The notes under the pieces are model-generated. The model searched no databases. It was not told the DNA's origin and saw only the letters and a program-made list of their open reading frames with translations. From Tragulus kanchil (Eukaryota > Chordata > Mammalia > Artiodactyla > Tragulidae), in NCBI GenBank assembly GCA_022376925.1, contig JAIOJX010000001.1, positions 1,860,001 to 1,924,000 of the forward strand: a DNA stretch of 64,000 bases, written 5' to 3'. Shown here piece after piece: positions 11,401 to 23,290 of the stretch (position 1 is the stretch's first letter; the number at the start of each line of letters is the position of its first letter). The translations under genes were made by a program, and so were the position numbers.

Positions 11401-14400
11401 TATTTTTCATTTTATTTCATTGAATTTATTTGAATGGAAAGGCCACCAGTGGCCTCAGCTGGCTTGAGTCGCTGATACCACCTCTTGTCCTTTACTTCAT
11501 TCCCTGCCAGGGCCAGGCCCGTTTCCGGGCTCGCTGCAAGGGACGCTGCTCTTGGCTCGGAGGAACTTGTGGGCACGTCTCGGGCAGCCTGCTCGCTCCC
11601 TCTCACTCCCTCCGTGTAGCCAGAGTGCCACCCACGTTTCAGTACCAGAGCATCTGCCTAGGTTGCGTGGCCTCTTGGTTGCTCTCTGTACCCTGGTTTC
11701 AACTAGGCAACGTGAGAAGCTTGCTCCTCTTCGTGGGTTCTCTTCAGCTCCAGGGGGCCCACCCCGCCAGCCCTTTCTAGCTGACCTCGCTCTCCCCAGG
11801 ACAGATAGGCGCTGTCTGGGCTTAAGGTAGAATTGCTGCAAGGCCTTGGCCTTTCCTTGACCCCTTCCCATTTTTTCTGACCTCAAGGTTTGGGAGGAAG
11901 TCTCAGGGTTGAGATGTACTCCTAAGACAGATGGACGGGGGCAGCCCTCGAAAGATTTTCCCTGAACATTTCTGAGTAAACTCTCCCCATTCTGCTGCCT
12001 TCTTATTTCCATGACTCCAGACTATTAGGGTGAGTTTCCTTGGGGCGACTTCCGCCCTACTGTTGCTGGTCTGCTTTGCCTGAGACTTCTGCTAGGGCAG
12101 CACCTGGCTTTTGACTCTTACCAGAGTTGCCCCCTCCCACTCCTCTGCACGGCCGCCGCCTCCATGTTTTCTTCCTGGTGAGCTGGCCTGAGGTCACTGG
12201 GAGTCCACGTGCCACAGCGCGGAGCGCCGCCTGAGTCAGGGCTGTAGTCAGCCTGGGATGTCAGCAGGTGGCGCCGTGCCACCAGCTTCCTGCTTGCCCC
12301 GTGCAGCGGGGTGAAGGCAGTTAGTTGCCTTCCCGCCTGTCTTGTATCCCGAGGGCTTGCTGACCTGAGGGTGTGGCAACTGACCTACCTGGTAAATGCT
12401 AGTGACGGATTGGCAAGAGGGCGTGCAGGGGTGGGGTGGGGTGGCCACAAGCCTGGAATATTCCATCCGGGACGTGGGAGGATTCTCCCTCGTGCTCTTG
12501 TCTCACTTCCTATTAGGCCAGTGTCTGCCTCCCCCCGTTTGCCCAGAGGGGGGAGGGAGGATGAGTGGAAAGCGCCTGTGCGCCAGCGCTCTGCTGCTTG
12601 GTATGGTTGGCTCTGTTTCTCCTGCCGGTTCCTGTTTACTCAACCTTTATAACAGCGTGAAAGTCCCACTCAGAGTCCAGAACCGTTCTACCAGGAAAAC
12701 CCAGTTGAGTTCAAGCGTTTGGGACGACATAGGTCTGCCAAGGACACATTTGGATTCTCTCGTGGATATACACTGACTTTGCCCTCTGTCGCTGGGTGCG
12801 TTGAGCCCAGACCCCTGGCCCTGCTGCCAGCCCGATACCTTTGGGATTCCCTTTGGCTGTGGCTTCTCACCTGTTGTCCAGAAATGGCTAAGAGTAGTTA
12901 CCTACATAGCAGGACTCGGGCAGTCGAGCCGAGCGTGTTGGGGAGGGGACAGCGGGCGTGTAGAGGGTAGTCTGCCAGCTGTCTGTCTAGACTGGCCTCT
13001 GGACTGTTGAGACTGGGGAGGCTGTGACGCTCAGCACCCTCCACCATGTGCTCTGACCTGGGTCTCAGTCCTGGTGGACACTCAGACCATTGGTGTGCCT
13101 GACAGGGTCACGGGGAGCGCTGGAACCGAATCTTGGGTGATTTTAAGGGCAGGCACAAGAGCCTCATGTGTGAGGGGCAGTAAGAAGTTCTAGAATGCTG
13201 ACTCCTGGGAAGGCCTGCTTGGCCGTGCTAGGGAGTGCTGCTCTTGGTTTAGCTGGGAGCCCCAGGGGCACCCTTTGGACTTGGGCTGGGGCACGGGCTC
13301 TGCCCCCAGCTTTGATGATGAGTTTTCCCAAGTGCCTTCTCAGCTCCCACTGCAGTCACAGGCCTCGCGGGCTCCTCCGCAGGGGTCTGGCACAGCACCT
13401 GCCCGCTGCTGTTTCCTGTCACCATGTTGCTCAACAGACTGATGAGCCCTGTCCGTGTCGGCCTGTGTCCCCGCAGTGTGGCAGGGCTGAGGGAAGGCTG
13501 AATCCAGGGACCGCCCAGGCCCCAGACCCACATTCTGTCCTGGCCTGAGATGTGGCCTCACACTCGTGGGGGCAGGGGAAGCCATCTGCAGGCCCCTCCC
13601 CAGCGGACCAGGTGTGGGAGGAGATGCAAGGTGCAGTGCCAGGCCTGCAGGCATGTGTAGCTGGGCAGCCAGATGCGGAGCAAATGAGAAGGAGATGTGG
13701 GGAGACGAGTGGGAGACGGCAGCCAGAGCCACGCGCTGGCTGAGGGCTGGGGCTGCGGCGGGACGCAGAAGGGGCCCTAGGGGTCCAGGAGAGGCCATAA
13801 GGGCAGAGTGGCAACCACACTGGGTCTTGGGTCGTCAGGGAGCGTTTTCAGAGGGCCTGGGGCACCGGCGGGCTGGCCTGCAGTGGCATGGAGACGAGGC
13901 AGGCGAGGACGGGCGTGCTCCAGAGCAGCCGGCGGTTTGGTGTGACTAGAGCAGAGGGCCCGGCAGAGGGTGAGCGGACAAGAGCCGGCTCGCAGAGGGC
14001 CGCGTGCCAGCCAGAGGCATGGGCGGGCCTCGGGGATCGAAGCAGACGGGTGACGTGATCAGATCGTCTTGGAGAAGGGTCACTGGCTTTCCTTGGGGTC
14101 CTGGTTTGCAAAACTGTGTGGTCGAGGGTAGGGAGGAGGCTGGTTAGGAACTGCTAAAAGTCCCCAGGAGAGCACGGGGTGCTGGATGGCATGCCTGCCG
14201 CGCGCTGGGATGGATCAGTGATGCTGTCCACTGCAGCACCATGCAGGGGTGTCGGCCTCTCTTGAATGGGCTGAGTCGAGCGTGCCTTGGGGACACCCGG
14301 GAGCCACCAGTGGGTAAGCTGCTGGATGTTAGGGTCTGGTTGAAATTCTGAAGGCAGGCAGTAAGGGAAGAATTCCAAGGGGTGACCTGTCAGCTGCAGC

Positions 14401-17400
14401 AGATGCCACAGATGGGTAAGGGCACGGGTCGTCCCGTGGGTGGCGTTGTCAGGGCAGGCGGAAGTGTGGAGGCCCAAGGCAAGCTGGGAGGGGCTTGGGC
14501 TGGTGGGACGGAGAGCCTCGAGGGATGAGGTTCCTGGAGGGAGGAATTACCCAGGATTATCTGTGACTGGCGTGGGGAAACAAGTCTAACAAGAAGGGAG
14601 AGGCTGGGTGGTGGGGTGGGGACACGTGGTGGAAACAGGGCGCTAATCCGGGAGGCTCCTGTGCCGCCCGGAGTCTGGGAGACCCTCAGGGTGGGCCGGG
14701 GGCCGGCGGCAGGAGGCCTCCTGGACAGTTCTTGGGCTAGGTGCCTGTCTCCTCTTAGGGGTAACCCTGGCTCTCCGTGACGGCGGATGGGCTGGGAGGG
14801 CGCCGAGCAGAGCTGGGCCCTTGCTGCGCGGCCGTGCTCGTCGCCATGTTGGGCCTGGCCTGCCTGGGTCACGGGGGCGGCCGCTGCGGAGTCGGCCCAC
14901 GTCCGGCGGCTCCGGCCCAGCCTCGTGGTGGGGCAGGGTAAGGAGGGAGTGTCACTTTGGCTTGCCCGCGCCATCTTTGCTGGCTGGGTCTGCCGGGTGG
15001 CACACGTGCCCTTCCCCCCGAACCCAGTCTCCAGCTGGGAGGAGCGGCCTGCGCCACGTCGGCAGGATCCACTCGGAGCTGCCCGAGCGCCCTGTGCCCG
15101 CGAGCTTGGGGTTTCGTCAGACTTGCCTTTTTTGGGGGGCTCCTTCGGTGGCCGCCACTCTGCCTGTATGCCTCAGGCATGTTGCTTCTCTCTAGCTCCT
15201 GGGGCACTCGGGAGCTCCCTCCACCTCCAGGGCTCTAGCCGGGTGGGGGCAGGCTGGTGGGCAGTCAGGGCTGAGGCAGGGAAACCTGAGCCCTGGGCCA
15301 CGAGGTCCCCTTCGCTAATTTTAGAGAGCACATGTCACTGGAAACTCTCCCTTTCTGCCAGGAATCAGTAGCCTGGCTCTCCCGTTCTGACAGGGGCCCT
15401 GGAGCCGCTGTCTAAACCAGGAAGTGGATGGGTGCCTCACGGCCCCTGGAGCCGCTTCCCCTTGGGGCTCGTTCCTGGCAGGGGCTGTGCCAGGGAGAGC
15501 TGGGTGCCTTGTTGGCTCTCCTGGTTCTCCCTAGTCCCCTTGGGCTGTGTGAGCAGCAGGTGGCCACAAGAGCCCTGCAAAGGCCAGAGACGGTGCCTCA
15601 GAGCAGGCGGTCTCAGCTGCTTGGTCTCCTCTGAGCACTTGCTTGTGGACGCACCCTCGCTCCCGGGGCCTGCCCCCGCCGCGCCCTCCTCAGGGCAGTG
15701 ACCAGGCAGGCCCACGCTAGGCGCGGGGAGAGGTGCCCCCGCCACGCCCCGCTCCGCTCTCCCGTCCTCCTTCCTCCTCTGGCTGATGTCTCGGGGCAGG
15801 GTGCCTGTTGGGCATCGGAGCAGCGTACGTCCAGCTGCCACCTGCTTGCCTCTCGTGGCTGGTCTGGACCTGAGATGTGTGCCTGGGCCCCGAGTCTTCA
15901 TTTTCTGCCCCCTAGTTCTGGGAAGCCTCAGTCTGGTGATACTGTGCAACAGATGGGCTCTAGAGCTGCCTGTGGACTGCACTGGGGAAGGGGCTGAGGA
16001 GAGAAGCGTTGTTTCCATCTCACTCGGTTGGCCCGGGTGCGGTTCCCTGGAAACTGAGAACATGTTGTGGTTGCCAGCTCAGGCCTTGGGGTCAGAACAG
16101 GCAGGAGTGCAAATTCCAGCTGCATTTGTTTCTGGCTCTTAACCAGTTGCTTCAGCCTGCTGAGTCTCCGTCTCCCCTCTGGGAAATGGGGGCCGCGGGA
16201 GTGCTGGTCTCGCCAGGTAGGCTGGGGGATTCGACTCGCTTGTCGGAAGCTCCCCCAGCACTGGCTGCTCCTTCAGGAAGGAGAGCAGCGTGGAGAGTGC
16301 CAGGTTCTAGGCCTCTAGGCTGCATTTAGGCCCTCCTGTCCTGTCGAGCCCCTGTGTCCTGTGCCTTTGGAGGCGCTAGGGGTCATGGCGGCGTGGGACG
16401 GCTCCCGGCTCCCTCTCTCGCCTCGTGTGGCCGGCGTGTTCCTCTTTCCCAAGCTGGCTGCCCCGAAGGGCAGGTCTGGGCTGGAGGCAGGTGTGGGCTG
16501 GGAGCAACCAAAAGAAATCCATGCTCGCCATTTTCCCCCTTCTCAATTCTCCTTTTGTTTGATAAATAATCACAGCCTGCTTAGACGCCTGGTAACGCTC
16601 ATCTCCCAGCAGGCCACGCTGCTGGCCTCCAATGAAGCCTTTAAAAAGCAGGCAGAGAGTGCTAGTGATGCGGCCAAGAAGTACATGGAAGAGAACGACC
16701 AGCTCAAGAAGGTGGGTTCGGTCTGCCCGACGGCCCCTGGCGTGTGGCACTGTTTCTATGGGCTGGGTGGCTGCCATTAGCCTGTGAGGCTGGAAACTGG
16801 GGTACACAGCTGCTGTCGCGTGAAGGAGTGGGGCAGAGGGACGAAGCGGGTTTCTCAGCGTGGAGGGCGGCGGTGTGGGAGGGGTCTGAGGGGCGATAGA
16901 GGAAAGGGGGCGCCCTTGCTGCTGTCTTGCCTCGGCACTCGCTGCGTCCAGGCCAGACGACTCCTGGATAAACCAGGCTCCCTCAGGAGCCAGGCCCTGC
17001 GCCGTGAGCACCGGGGAGCACGAGGTCAGAGCCCTGGTCTCCCCAGGCTTGCGATCAGCTGGGGACGAGGTGGGGCGATCCTCGAAGGCTTGACGGAGGA
17101 GGCGAGGTGTGAGCCAAGCTGGGAGGACATGGCTGGACTTGGCTTCACAGGCCGAGTAGAGGCGGGTGGCAGGGCTGAGCGGGGCTTCTTGGCCAGATGG
17201 AACTGTGGAGCTCGGGGAGAGGGTGGGAGGGTATTTGTCCATTGGGGTGACTGGCAGCAGTCCCCAAATGACAGCAAATGGAGTTGCTGGGTAGACTCTG
17301 AGGAGCTGCTGAGAAGAGAGGCAGGGCCCAGAGCCAGAGCCGGCAGGGCGTGTGGCCTCTGAGCTGGTGCAGGTGGCCCTGCTCGCCCTGGACTTTGCCT

Positions 17401-19465
17401 GGTGGCTGCGAATAAGCAGTGGCACGATGCTGCGCTGACATTTCCCACGGGGCAAGTGCCCGGGGCAGCTTGAGGCCTCCCAGCTTCGCGGGAGGGCTCG
17501 GCAGGACTCCCTTCTCCTCCCCACCGCACCTGGGTAACCCGGATCCTTGGCGCTCTTCTAGGAAACTGTCGGTGGAATCAAGTTGGATGGCAAGGGCACC
17601 GAAGCAAAGGTGGAGGAAGAGAACAGGGGCCTCAAGGCTGATCTGAAGAAACTGAAGGACGAGCTGGCTGTCAGCAAGCAAAGTGAGCACCATGCCTGGG
17701 TCGCCCCCAGAGCCCTGGAACCTCTGCTGGTGGCGGCCACGCCTTCTGTGCCAAAGTATTAATAACAAACTCACACACAGGCTCAGGAGCTCAGTGAAAA
17801 CAAACAAGGACTCCCTGCTCACCCAGTGCAAATACGGCCGGGCTGGGCCCCAGCCCGTGGAGATTAGTGGTTTGGTGGGACATGCAGGGTCCCAAGAGAC
17901 CCATGGGCCGACCCAGACCATCTCATCCAGTGTCAGGTGTGGGGAGTGGCACCCTGTGCCTTGTCGCCGGGAGCCTGGTGGCTGGGGGAGGAAGGCTCAG
18001 GCAGACCTGGTTGAGATGTCCCCATCCGCTCCCTGCCCGAAGGCTTCTCTTGACGCATCTCTCTCCTGGGCTCTGAGGCTGGAGTTCTGCCGCTGGTCTC
18101 AGCCCCTCTCTCTTCAGAGTGTCTGTCCTGTGCCATCAGCCTCCCTGAAGTCACCTCTGCTGGGAGCCATGCAGGGGCTCTGCATGCAAGGGGTCGGGGC
18201 CGGGTCCTCGGTGTTTTCCTGTTGTCGCGGCTCTGTGGGCCCAGTGGTCTCCTGGACGTCCTCACTGGGGACAGACCTGGGGCAGCTGCATCTGCCATCT
18301 CCAGGAAGTGGGGGTTTTCTTCCTAAACTTGACCTTTGAATTTTCCCTTCCTTCACCACTTGCATTGTCCCCAGAACTAGAAAAAGCTGAAAATGAAGCT
18401 CTGGCCATGAGGAAGCAGTCTGAGGGCCTGACCAAGGAGTACGACCGCCTGTTGGAGGAGCACGCGAAGCTGCAGGTCAGCCCGGCTAAGCCTGTTCTGA
18501 TGGAACCGAGCCACCTTACCCCATGCCACCTACTCCCGCACCCTCAGGGCCAACCCGTCTGCTTTGAGAGGCCTCGGCGCGAGTGGCCTCGGCTCAAGTT
18601 GGCAGCTGTCTTTCCCAGTTCCCCTTATTTCCTCTCGCTGCTGAGTCTGATGCCAGTCCAGGCTCAATAGTCAGAACCCATTCTTGGGCAGGAGGGATGT
18701 GGTCTGGGTCGATGGCACCCACTTAGTCAGGTGGCCTTGGCATCCAGGCCAGCCTTCTGCCCTGTGGGCCTTCCCAGCCTCGTGGCCAGCCTCGGAGCCC
18801 TTGAGGAGAGGTCCTTCCCTGACGTGCACCCTGGTCCACAGGGCGGAGCCCCTGGCTGCAGGTCAGCAGCCAGGCAGATCCTGCGGGGGCAGCCCACTGC
18901 TGGCTGCTGGCCTTCCGCCTGTCGGGGCTGTGGCTGACGGAGGGCAGGGAGCTGGGAGCCGCGCGGGCGGCCCCTACCCGGGAGGTCCTGACCGCTCCCC
19001 TGCGTCTGGGCGTGAGAGCTAGACCTGTCAGTTCTGATGGTTTGACCAAGTGCTTGGTGGCCCGAGTTGGGGCACCACACAGGGTAGGGAGGGTGTGCTC
19101 AGCCCTCACCTGGGGACCAGCAGCTTGAGTGCATGGCGGCCTCCCTGGCAGGACCTGTGGCACGAAAGTTGGCAGGGACTCGGATGCAGAGGCCGCTGTG
19201 AGCACGAGATGGGGGCAGGCGAGGCCTGGGAGACAGTGTCGCTGCTGGGCCGGGACTCTTAATGAAAGGCTGTCTCCGCTCCCCACCAAGCCCCATGCCC
19301 CTGGCCAGCTGTGAGGTGGGGTCCCTTGCTCATCTGGCTGCCTGGCATTTGGTGGGGGTGGGCGGGGGGAAGGGGAAGACTGCGCCCTGCCAACCCACCG
19401 CTTTGCCATTTCTGTCCCCTTTGCAGGCGGTGGTAGATGGCCCCACGGACAAGAAGGCGGAGTGA
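2313..19465 (+). CDS. BCAP31: BCAP31, B-cell receptor-associated protein 31 (exons 4-8; 5' part outside window)
   Basis: BAP31 is a three-pass ER membrane protein that works as a cargo/quality-control chaperone and as a caspase-8 platform in apoptosis. Five exons are present: 2313-2460, 16576-16711, 17562-17682, 18375-18475 and 19427-19465. All have AG/GT borders and consistent phase, giving about 181 codons of an expected total near 245. They encode the end of the second and the third membrane region, the long cytosolic coiled coil and a C-terminal DKKAE, a KKXX ER-retrieval signal. The introns at 16712-17561, 17683-18374 and 18476-19426 hold nothing recognised. The gene is tail to tail with SLC6A8, as in human Xq28. 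The upstream caspase-site motif of human BAP31 is not conserved here (see findings). Identification is by recalled similarity to human BAP31. Confidence 0.95.
3874..6060. repeat. Tandem direct duplication 1 (period 1093 bp)
   Basis: Copy 1 is 3874-4966 and copy 2 is 4967-6059, abutting head to tail, with one shared base at the borders. Every position I compared is identical. It lies in BCAP31 intron 4 and no gene part is copied. It is one of twelve duplications of nearly equal period in the window. Confidence 0.95.
7270..7460 (-). repeat. Decayed retroelement fragment, A/T-rich
   Basis: An A-rich run (7315-7370) is followed by ACAATGTTGTGTTAGTTTC and a TGCATGGCTCGTGGGATCTC remnant. These resemble the inverted 3' end of an artiodactyl L1 or SINE. 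Too decayed for a firm family call. Confidence 0.45.
8271..8384 (+). repeat. tRNA-derived SINE (SINE2/CHR type)
   Basis: GTGGTTGGGCACCTGCGCTC, GGGGTTCAGTCCCTGGTCGG (a B-box-like segment), GAGCTGAGGTCCCGCAGG and a terminal CCAAAAAAG tail give the order of an old cetartiodactyl tRNA-derived SINE. Confidence 0.7.
8655..8760 (-). repeat. L1 3' remnant
   Basis: AATTGTGGTAAAATGTACAT followed by an ACCATTTTT stretch resembles the inverted 3' region of old L1M elements. It starts with a T run (8664-8678). Confidence 0.5.
8785..8909 (-). repeat. tRNA-derived SINE, inverted
   Basis: The plus strand reads TGTGGGATCCTAGTTCCCC, CAGGGATTGAACCCGGGCCC and CACCAGTGGATCACCAGGGG, which is the reverse complement of the artiodactyl SINE body (CCACTGG..GGGTTCAATCCCTG). 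Confidence 0.75.
16576..16711 (+). CDS. BCAP31: BCAP31 coding exon 5
   Basis: 136 nt between ATCACAG and GTGGGTTCG. It completes a Phe codon (TT plus C) and reads LLRRLVTLISQQATLLASNE, AFKKQAESASDAAKKYMEEN, DQLKK. It finishes the third membrane segment and starts the cytosolic coiled coil. It ends on a codon boundary. Confidence 0.95.
17562..17682 (+). CDS. BCAP31: BCAP31 coding exon 6
   Basis: 121 nt between CTTCTAG and GTGAGCACC. It reads ETVGGIKLDGKGTEAKVEEE, NRGLKADLKKLKDELAVSKQ and one nt of the next Lys. The start is where human BAP31 has its first caspase motif GAAVDG; here it is ETVGG with no Asp. The rest is a heptad-rich coiled coil with high Lys/Glu. Confidence 0.95.
18375..18475 (+). 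CDS. BCAP31: BCAP31 coding exon 7
   Basis: 101 nt between TGTCCCCAG and GTCAGCC. It completes Lys and reads LEKAENEALAMRKQSEGLTK then EYDRLLEEHAKLQ, the most conserved part of the BAP31 variant death-effector-domain coiled coil. Confidence 0.95.
19427..19465 (+). CDS. BCAP31: BCAP31 coding exon 8 (C-terminus)
   Basis: After CCCTTTGCAG the exon reads AVVDGPTDKKAE and TGA. AVVD|G corresponds to the second, C-terminal caspase site of human BAP31 (AAVD|G). KKAE keeps Lys at -3 and -4, the dilysine COPI retrieval signal. The 3' UTR follows directly. Confidence 0.93.
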   Translation, partial: AVVDGPTDKKAE

Positions 19466-19785
19466 GGGCCGCTGCTGCCTGCCCGCCTGCGCTGGCTGCT
19501 GCCCCGCAGCCCAGCCTCCCTCGGCACTTCAGCCCTCTCCCCGCCGCTTCTGTTCCCTCGCGCTGCTTGCAGTTCCGCACTCCCCCAGCGTTCTTCCGGG
19601 ACCGGTTCCCGCCCAGGATGAGCAGGCGGCGGCCGGGATGGCTTCCTGCTGGGTTAAGCCCTTGCTGTTGTCTGTTAGCGTTCTGGGCTCTGAGGCCGGT
19701 CTTCCCTGGTCCTGCAGGAAGGCAGGTGAAGCAGGAAGAGCAGAGTTTCTTTGGAGGCAATAAATGCTGTTGTGCTGTGTCCCTG
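19466..19785 (+). terminator. BCAP31: BCAP31 3' UTR and poly(A) signal
   Basis: A canonical AATAAA lies at 19759-19764, 294 nt after the stop codon, followed by a GT-rich stretch (TGTTGTGCTGTGTCC and GTGTGTGTCTC) of the kind needed for cleavage. The cleavage site is likely near 19780. The UTR is short and has no repeat insertion. Confidence 0.85.
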
Positions 19786-22084
19786 GCGCGTGTGTGTCTC
19801 TGAGGCCGAGGGGCGGTCTCCTTGTGACCCCCCTCCCTGGGCTGGCTGAGAAGGGGATGGCAGGCAGCGCGGACAGACGCCCTGGCCCCAGCCTGGGCCC
19901 TGGAGGCGCTCGGGACAGTTTCCTCGCCTTTGTTCTGCCTCCTGAGGGCTCCCGCACCCCTGGCTGGGAGCAGGCTCGCACTTGCCCTCTCTGTCCCCTG
20001 CCTCCTGCTCCCAGACCAGGCCCTGCTTTATGGCCACGCGGGGTGTGTCTGTCCTTTCGCCTCCCTGGGGATTGGCTGCTGGGCCCGGGCGAGCTTGGGA
20101 GACAGTGAACCTGCAGGCTTTCCGTGCGGCAGACTCTCTTGCCTCCTCCGGGTCCTGTTCATCCCATTTAGGGCAGATAGCGCGTGACAGAGTGCCACCC
20201 GTCACGCCCTGCCCCACCCCTTCCTGAAGGTTTGCAGGATGACCTCTGACTAATGCTGGCGAGAGAGGAGACTTGCCCTTGGCAGTGACCTACCGCTGGC
20301 CCAGGGCAGACTGAGGCGGTGGGGAGCGCCTCTGGGTGGGTCAGGTGCCGCCTCTGACAGCAGGCTCCCCTCAGGGACCCCCTGGCCGACTTTGCCAGGT
20401 GGCTGCCATTGAGGAGGCCCTGCTGCTCATTCACTGCTGGTGCTGAGGGCCGGCGTGGGGGAATCGGGGCAGGTTGGAGGTGTGGGAAGTAGGAATTAGG
20501 TGGCCTCTGGCCATGTTGGTGTGGACACCCAGCCTTGCACACGTGCTCCTCCTGCCAGGCTCAGGCTGCTGGCTCCCCTCACCGGTGTTCTTTCCCCGTG
20601 TTCTCATGAGGAGTGCCGCCTCTCTCTGGGCAGCCTTCTAGGGGATGTCTGCCGGGCCGGAGGCCGCGGGTGGCGCCTCTGGTTGCTGGGCTCGGGCTGA
20701 GGGCTGCTCCTGCTTTTCCAGGAAGTGTTTCCTGGCTGCCTCGGCCTCCCTCAGCTCGCCCGTCTCTGACCTTCCGCAGGCCAGAGTCCGAACAGTGCTC
20801 CTTCAGGTTCTTCCCTGTGCTGGGCGGAGGGGAACAAGCTGGTTGGGGACGGGAAGAGAGTGATGTGGACGGCAGACTTAAAAGTGGAAACCACGGTGCT
20901 TACCCGGCCTAGACTGGAGGGCCGCCCGCGGGAACCGGCCCCCTGGCCCATCCTTTGACCCACTGTGCCCGTATTGGCTCCAGTTCTCTTAACCTCGTGG
21001 TACCACAGGGCTGGGCTGATCCATTTCCTTGCCCGTCTCTCCCCCTAAAGTGCTTGTCCCCACGTCTCCAGCCTGCGGCAGGCACAGGTTCCTGAGTAAA
21101 TGGCACCTGCCCTCTGCAAGCGTGACTTCTATTAGGTTCCCTTTTTTGTGATGCTGATGTTTCCTGAGTTCTTTGGCCTTGAGGCAGGTGTCTCGGAGGC
21201 AGCTTGGCAAGAGGGGATGAGGGCTTGAGACAGGGATGGCTCTGCGGGGAGCGGAGGTGTCAAGGAGCTGGTGTGACTCACGGTGGGGAGAGCCTGGCGG
21301 GCTACGGGCCAGGGGGCCGCAGGGTTGGGCACGACAGCATGCAGGCGCCCGCAGGGTCGGGGTGGGCTGGGTCTGGGGTGCCGGGGTGGCAGGGATGGTG
21401 GAGGGCGCAGGAGCTGGCTTCCGTGTGAGGGGCCTCCTTGGGAGAGCCGGGCTGGTGGTTTGGGGGCGCTGCCAGCTTGCAGGCTTCTTGGAGTTGTGGG
21501 TGTGGCAAGAGCAGAGAGTGGCAGGGTGAGGAGTCTTAGAGAGAAGGGCGGGACCAGGGTTGGGTCAGAAAAACAGTTTGTCAGGCCAAGGCGTTGGCGC
21601 TGCAGGGGCCGGGCCAGCGTCTCGCCAGGGAGGCGCCTCTACCCTCACAGACTCCAGAGGCCTGGGCCGAGGTGGGGTTGGGCCGGCTCCGTGCTGCTCC
21701 TCCCTCAGCTCGGCTGACCTTCAGCCTGTCCAGGTTCTCGGGGACCAGAGCACGGGCTGCCACTGCCCTCAGAGCCCAGCCCTCGCTCTGTGGTTGAGGG
21801 CGCAGGCCCTCCCCTCCCTGAGGAGGCCTGCCTGGGAGGGACTGAAGAGGAGCTGGCTGGCTGTTTCCTCCTCCGAAGCCTCTGCCCATGCTGGCACGCG
21901 ACATGGGCAGCAGGCCCTGACCTTGACTCCCACCTCAGGCCTGCCTCGCCGCGAAGTGGTCTGTCCTTGGGCCCCCCGTGTCTGTGCCTTATCACACCCT
22001 TCCTCCCGTTACTGTGACTGGGTGGGGACCCGAATGGGTTTCCTTTCTCCAGTTCTCCCTGCCTTTCTGTACAGTGTGTAAAGC

Positions 22085-22350
22085 GTGTGTAATCTCAGAG
22101 TTCTGTTTTAACCACTTTCAGGTTGACAGTTGTGTGGCCTTAAGTGCATTTATGGGTGTGCACCCCCCTGTTTCTGGCCCCCCCCGCTTCCTGTCTCTGG
22201 GTGACTCCTCGAGGCAGTCACAGAAGTGGAATCGCACAGAAGGTGTCTCTTGTAATTCTCTTCTTCCACTGAGTATGGTGCCGCTGAGGGTCACTTGTCT
22301 CGTGTGGACAGGACACATTTGTTCCTGCTGGCGGACAGCTGGGTTGCTTC
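22085..22350 (-). repeat. L1 3' remnant, inverted
   Basis: The order TTTTAACCACTTTCAGGTTG, GACAGTTGTGTGGCCTTAAG, TGGAATCGCACAGAAGG and CACTGAGTATGGTGCCGCTG follows the well-known reverse complement of old L1 3' UTRs. An inverted SINE interrupts or ends it at about 22355. Confidence 0.6.
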
Positions 22351-22354
22351 TACC

Positions 22355-22640
22355 CTTCTTTCTTTCTTTTTTAATTTTGGCCTCTTTTATTGGTCTTTCA
22401 TTTATTTAGTTTCGTCCACTTTTGTTCTCTGGCCCGTGTGGGCCTCCCATCGCAGTGGCCTCTCTCACTGCAGAGCGCTGGCTCTGGGCGCATGCGCTCC
22501 AGAGCTCTGGCTCGGCAGTTGGACACACTGGTCCAGCCGCTCCGCTTTGGCACGTGGGATCTTCCCAGGCCAGGGATCGAACTGGCGCCCCTTGCACTGC
22601 AAGGCGGTGTCCTTACCCACTGGACCACCAGGGAAGCCCC
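22355..22640 (-). repeat. tRNA-Glu SINE (CHR/SINE2 type), inverted
   Basis: The T-rich leader (22355-22410) is the inverted tail. It is followed by GTGGGCCTCCCATCGCAGTG, GGCACGTGGGATCTTCCCAG, GGGATCGAACTGGCGCCCC and GGACCACCAGGGAAGCCCC. The same element occurs at 48.3, 48.6, 51.1 and 52.2 kb. Confidence 0.85.
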
Positions 22641-23084
22641 ACCCCTTTCTTAATACTATCCCAGTCAGACTCCCCCCACTCCTACCCTAGACCTCTCTCA
22701 TCCGGTCTCCTGTGGTCACTTGGGCACCCCTTGGTCGCCTTGTTGGGTGCTCACCAGACACAGCCCACCACTCCCTCCTCCCTGATGTCTGAGGGGAAGG
22801 GGGCGCCCTCACACATGTTCCAGGACCTGTGTGGCTCTCGGGGGGTGAGTGTCCGCCACGGCGCCCTCTCCAGCTGCCTGGGTGCCCATCCAGGCTCAGG
22901 GCCATCTATATGTAATGTCTGTAGCGCAGACTCCAGAACTTCAAACTCCCTGTGTACCTGCCGACTGGACATTTACACTTGGAAGAGAACACTGTCCCCT
23001 CCAAACCTTGTCTTCCACGTGCAGGGCCTGGCGACACCACCCTGCTTGGCATCCCGGCCGTCCGCAAGCCTGCCGGCCCTGTCT

Positions 23085-23290
23085 TTCAGCTGTCCAGTCG
23101 CTCGGTGGCGTCTGACTCTGCCGCCCCACGGGCTGCAGCGCCCCAGCCTGCCCTGCCCTTCCCCCTTGCCCGGAGCCTGCTCAGACTCATGTCCATTAAC
23201 TCAGTGACGCCATCCACCATCTCGTGCTCTCGCCCCCTTTTCCTGCCCTCAATCTTCCCCAGCATCAGGGCCTTTTCTGGTGAGTCGGGC
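23085..23290 (-). repeat. BovB 3' end / Bov-tA-related fragment, inverted
   Basis: CAGTCGCTCGGTGGCGTCTG, CATGTCCATTAACTCAGTGA, CGCCATCCACCATCTCGTGC and CTTCCCCAGCATCAGGGCC match the reverse complement of the BovB 3' region, the same as the better preserved copy at 52915-53330. It is diverged. Confidence 0.75.

Larger units (their letters stand above)
2461..16575 (+). other. BCAP31: BCAP31 intron 4 (about 14.1 kb)
   Basis: The large intron contains the first ~1.1-kb tandem duplication (3874-6060) and a few SINE or L1 remnants between 7.0 and 8.9 kb. The remainder, including GC-rich stretches at about 9.1-10.5 kb and 13.2-15.7 kb, shows open frames only as expected from GC-rich DNA, and I recognise no gene or structural RNA there. 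Confidence 0.7.

Noticed and set aside
16376..17524. Minus-strand open frame of 382 codons across BCAP31 introns and exons 5-6
   Set aside because: It is antisense to real exons, has no recognised domain and is explained by high GC with few stop codons.
18723..19760. Minus-strand open frame of 345 codons over the BCAP31 3' end
   Set aside because: Antisense to BCAP31 exon 8 and 3' UTR; composition typical of GC-rich shadow frames.
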